Below, piece after piece: positions 54,531 to 57,194 of a stretch of DNA of 57,194 nucleotides. Numbering within the stretch: position 1 is the stretch's first letter; each line of letters opens with the position of its first letter. Location: contig JBCCHB010000112.1 in the NCBI GenBank assembly GCA_039028975.1, positions 1 through 57,194 on the forward strand. The letters are read 5' to 3'. The notes under the pieces are model-generated. The model saw only the letters and a list, made by a program, of their open reading frames with translations. It was not told the origin of the DNA and made no database searches. Source of the stretch: JAHBNG01 sp039028975. GTDB taxonomy: Bacteria; Chloroflexota; Anaerolineae; Caldilineales; Caldilineaceae. A program made the position numbers and the translations under genes.

Positions 54531-57002
54531 ATGCCAACCACTCAATTCCGTGAGCGATTCAAATACTACCTACGCCGCAGTCGTTACAATCAGAAAGAGC
54601 TAGCCCACGAGCTAAACATAGACGCCAGCGCCATCAGCCATCGTTTGAGCGGCCGGATTCCATGGCGCGCCGATTTCTTGATGCGGATTTGTGAGGTATT
54701 GGAACTTGAGGAATCTGGACAGAACGAGCTCTTTGATTTGGCGGGATTACTGACCTCAACACCTTCGACGCCCAATCAAGAATCAATCCCTTTGCAAAGA
54801 CCACCACGGGTTGAGTATTTTACCCATCGGCATGATAAAGAATTGGCCGAAATTATTACACTTCTTCAACCCGGTGCAGTCATCACGCTCTGTGGGCCTG
54901 GCGGTATCGGCAAGACTTCGTTAGCTAGTGCCGTCGCTTGGACATTAGCTCCTAGCAAAAGACCACCGACATGTTTTCCTGACGGGATTCTCTTCCACAG
55001 CTTCTACAATCAGCCACAAGCGACCCTAGCCTTGGAGCAGATTGCCCGTTCTTTTGGACTCGACCCATTGCCAACACCGCGAGATGCTGTACAGCGCATT
55101 CTCTCAACGCGTCAAGTTCTTCTCATCCTCGATGGCACAGAGCGAGCCGACGATCTCCAAGCTATACTCAACGTACGAGGGCAAAGCTGTGCCTTAGTGA
55201 CAACAAGACAACGGACGGATACGGAATCAATTCGGATCGATGTCAAACCGTTTACACTTGAGCGCTCAGTCTCTCTTTTACAGCGATGGGTGGGGTCCAA
55301 TGCAGATAATGAAATAGCTATACGTAAAATATGTGAACTAATCGGGGGATTGCCTTTAGCTGTACGACTAGCTGGTAGGCAAATGGCACAAAAGGAGCTG
55401 AATGCAGAGGAATTTTTGGCGTGGCTTTTCCAAACTCCGTTAGCTGCGTTAGATGCCCAGGAGCGCCAGCATGATAGTGTTCCCTTACTCCTAAAGCGCT
55501 CCATTGAAGGGCTAACGTCATCCGCTCGGCAAGCTCTATCCGCTATTGGATTGCTGGCTTTAAGCCCTATTGAGCTGACCGATATTGCGGAAGCACTTGG
55601 CGCTACTGCAACCGATGCATTATCGCCCATAAATGAGTTGCTCAATGTAAGCCTTCTAGCCCGCTCAAATTCAGCCTATCAGGTCACTCACCCGCTGGTT
55701 CACACCTACCTACAGACACAAGTTGACGCACATCAAGAGTTATTTTGCCGTTTAGTTTCTTACTTTGTTGGCCGGTTCAACGAGCAGACCAAACTAGGCG
55801 TCGAGGGCTTTTCTCGCCTTGATCCCAAGCGTCCCCACATCATGTCATTGTTAGATAGAGGTGCGGAAAGAAGGGAGTGGGTAGCCATTCAACGTTTAGC
55901 CCAAACCGCTGATGGATATCTGGATTTACAGGGACATTGGACGGAACGTTTGGAGGTCAACGAGATTGGCTTAGAAGCGGCTAGGTGCCAGAATAATGCA
56001 GAGGCAGAGAGCGATTTCTTAACTCGGTTAGGCAATACCAATACGCGGATAGGTAACTTTAAGGCAGCCACCTCTTTCCACCATCAGAGCTTGCAAATCC
56101 AGCGAAATTTGAACAATTGGCAAGGCGAGGCCAATAGCCTGGATAGCTTAGCTACGGTTTATCACCTGACTGATCGGTGGAACGAAGCCTATGAGCTGCT
56201 GAACGAGAGCCTAAAAATTCGCAAGGTGCACAATGATCGCGTTGGGCAGGGAAATACGTTACTTTTGTTAGGAAGTTTGCATAGACAACAAGGAGAATGG
56301 TTAGAGGCTAGTAAATTGTTTGAAAAGTCACATCAGATCTTTCAAATGGCCGATAACGTCCGTGGCGTGGTTATCAGCTCGCAGCATATAAGCATTATTG
56401 ACTTTCAAATGGGACACTACGAGAGAGCAGCAAGAGTCGGCGAAGAAAGTCTAGCGGCGGCTCGTGAGCTTGGTGATAAAAAGACCCAAGCCCATCAGTT
56501 AATCCATCTCGGTTCTGTATACAGCAGACTCGGCAAGTTTAAACAAGCAATTCACAGATGTACTGCTGGATTAGAGCTTATGCAGACATTAGATTCCCGT
56601 GCTGGGGAGGCACTCGCACTCAACGGCCTAGGTTACGCATATTTCTATCAGGGTGAGCTAGAAGAAGCCCTCCAAACTCACAAAGCCAGCCTTCAAATCA
56701 AACTTTCTATTAATGAGCGACTTGGTGAAGGCCATTCGCGTTTACATATAGGACGCATTTATCGTATACAAGGCCATCTCACGAAAGCTATCCAGGAGCT
56801 CGAACGCAGTATCGATATCCTTCAAGAGATAGGCAATCAATGGGGGGTAGGGGATGCACTGCATGAATTAGGCAATGTTTATAGGCAACTGGGAGATCAA
56901 GCCAAGGCTCAAGCTCTTTGGCAATCGGCACTAACCAAGCTGCCACCCGAATCGCCAGAATATGCGATTGTGTCCGACAAGCTTATACTGCGGTCGGTTT
57001 GA
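54531..57002 (+). CDS. XRE-NB-ARC-TPR STAND regulator
   Basis: 823 residues. The N-terminal XRE HTH (about 6-68) reads RSRYNQKELAHELNIDASAISHRLSG. The NTPase domain has Walker A LCGPGGIGKTSLASAVAW near 121-138, Walker B VLLILDGTERADD near 197, sensor CALVTTRQRTD and the GGLPLAVRLAGRQM motif near 272. A winged helix follows (VTHPLVHTYLQT). From about residue 490 there are nine or so TPRs (LGNTNTRIGNFKAATSFHHQSL, LGSLHRQQGEWLEASKLFEKS and others). It probably combines DNA binding, ATP switch and ligand sensing in one chain. AGAGG lies 8 bases before ATG. The last residues (LILRSV) and the stop codon are encoded by a family A repeat. Confidence 0.93.
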   Translation: MPTTQFRERFKYYLRRSRYNQKELAHELNIDASAISHRLSGRIPWRADFLMRICEVLELEESGQNELFDLAGLLTSTPSTPNQESIPLQRPPRVEYFTHRHDKELAEIITLLQPGAVITLCGPGGIGKTSLASAVAWTLAPSKRPPTCFPDGILFHSFYNQPQATLALEQIARSFGLDPLPTPRDAVQRILSTRQVLLILDGTERADDLQAILNVRGQSCALVTTRQRTDTESIRIDVKPFTLERSVSLLQRWVGSNADNEIAIRKICELIGGLPLAVRLAGRQMAQKELNAEEFLAWLFQTPLAALDAQERQHDSVPLLLKRSIEGLTSSARQALSAIGLLALSPIELTDIAEALGATATDALSPINELLNVSLLARSNSAYQVTHPLVHTYLQTQVDAHQELFCRLVSYFVGRFNEQTKLGVEGFSRLDPKRPHIMSLLDRGAERREWVAIQRLAQTADGYLDLQGHWTERLEVNEIGLEAARCQNNAEAESDFLTRLGNTNTRIGNFKAATSFHHQSLQIQRNLNNWQGEANSLDSLATVYHLTDRWNEAYELLNESLKIRKVHNDRVGQGNTLLLLGSLHRQQGEWLEASKLFEKSHQIFQMADNVRGVVISSQHISIIDFQMGHYERAARVGEESLAAARELGDKKTQAHQLIHLGSVYSRLGKFKQAIHRCTAGLELMQTLDSRAGEALALNGLGYAYFYQGELEEALQTHKASLQIKLSINERLGEGHSRLHIGRIYRIQGHLTKAIQELERSIDILQEIGNQWGVGDALHELGNVYRQLGDQAKAQALWQSALTKLPPESPEYAIVSDKLILRSV

Positions 57003-57068
57003 AAACAGGTGTTTTCCCAAGCTTTACCAGAATGCTAAACACCTGTTTTCAAATGGGTGCAGTTCCTG
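56984..57068. mobile_element. MITE-like palindromic element, family A copy 3
   Basis: 85 bp aligned to copies 1 and 2. The core arms TTTGAAAACAGGTGTTT and AAACACCTGTTTTCAAA are perfect inverted repeats. The left end (TATACTGCGGTCGG) is intact; the right end after 57054 has decayed. It forms the 3' end of the XRE-STAND gene. Confidence 0.8.
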
Positions 57069-57070
57069 AG

Positions 57071-57186
57071 AGTTGCCAAGAGCAATTTACGGCGAAATCG
57101 TTACGAATTTCACTGATTTTTCGTCAATTTAAGCCGAAATCAGCTCAAAAATCGGGTGAATTTTACGTTTTTCGTACTTGGCAACT
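57071..57186. mobile_element. Terminal inverted repeat element next to family A copy 3
   Basis: AGTTGCCAAG (57071-57080) and CTTGGCAACT (57177-57186) are perfect 10-bp ends of a 116-bp segment with further internal partial pairing (for example CACTGATTTTT against AAAAATCGGGTG). It has no ORF. A MITE-like element is likely, but only one copy is in the window. Confidence 0.6.
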
Positions 57187-57194
57187 AAGAGTAA

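Overview
The window looks like a chromosomal segment from a Chloroflexota-type bacterium (Anaerolineae, Ardenticatenia or Caldilinea-like). This is an inference from gene content: very large SARP/BTAD-NACHT-WD40 and NB-ARC/TPR regulators, secreted beta-propeller and cohesin/dockerin proteins without a cellulosome, a choice-of-anchor B protein, DUF4058, a late cobalamin operon, and many short palindromic repeats in almost every intergenic gap. No rRNA, tRNA, CRISPR array, transposase or phage structural gene was recognised.

Layout. 1-7450: methyltransferase and concanavalin-like gene pair, PAS-type histidine kinase, phasin-like protein, secreted LVIVD/anchor-B protein, FMN reductase. 7442-10538 (minus): a tight three-gene operon of Gfo/Idh/MocA oxidoreductase, MetE-C-like enzyme and UlaG-like metallo-hydrolase. 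10813-17632 (minus): GT4 glycosyltransferase, uridine kinase, ResB-like protein and a DnaQ-DinG exonuclease/helicase. 17775-22243 (plus): a heptanucleotide repeat tract next to a GT2 glycosyltransferase, then a membrane protein and a secreted M14 carboxypeptidase. 22268-29614 (minus): miaB, a small membrane protein, a sugar-acid pair (TIM-barrel isomerase and SMP-30 lactonase), a methyltransferase and an RNB ribonuclease. 29676-34973 (minus): cobalamin operon DUF4058-cobQ-cbiB-cobU-[2Fe-2S]/cobO fusion. 35235-39626 (plus): GNAT, ECF sigma factor translationally coupled to a methyltransferase, APH-like kinase, and a seven-repeat RCC1-like secreted protein. 39819-46245 (minus): a cohesin protein, a giant PKD/FN3/discoidin/cohesin-dockerin-cohesin protein, and a small membrane protein.

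46797-57002 is a cluster of STAND NTPases. It holds a 1468-residue SARP-BTAD-NACHT-WD40 protein, a divergent two-gene NB-ARC plus TPR operon, a small signal-peptide-like gene ending in four glycines, and a fused XRE-NB-ARC-TPR protein. The same sensor/switch/effector logic appears in fused and in split form side by side. These proteins may be transcriptional regulators or phage/stress sensors; the sequence alone cannot decide. This cluster is the best candidate for an undescribed system.

The second theme is repeats. Two MITE-like families recur: family A is 85 bp with TATAC ends, three copies of equal length; family B is about 100 bp with TATAGATG ends. They sit exactly at gene boundaries and supply the stop codon or last residues of at least three genes (udk, miaB, the XRE-STAND gene) and probably a -10 box for a fourth. 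A 113-114 bp tandem array of palindromic units, a perfect 32-bp palindrome and several one-off inverted repeats add to this.
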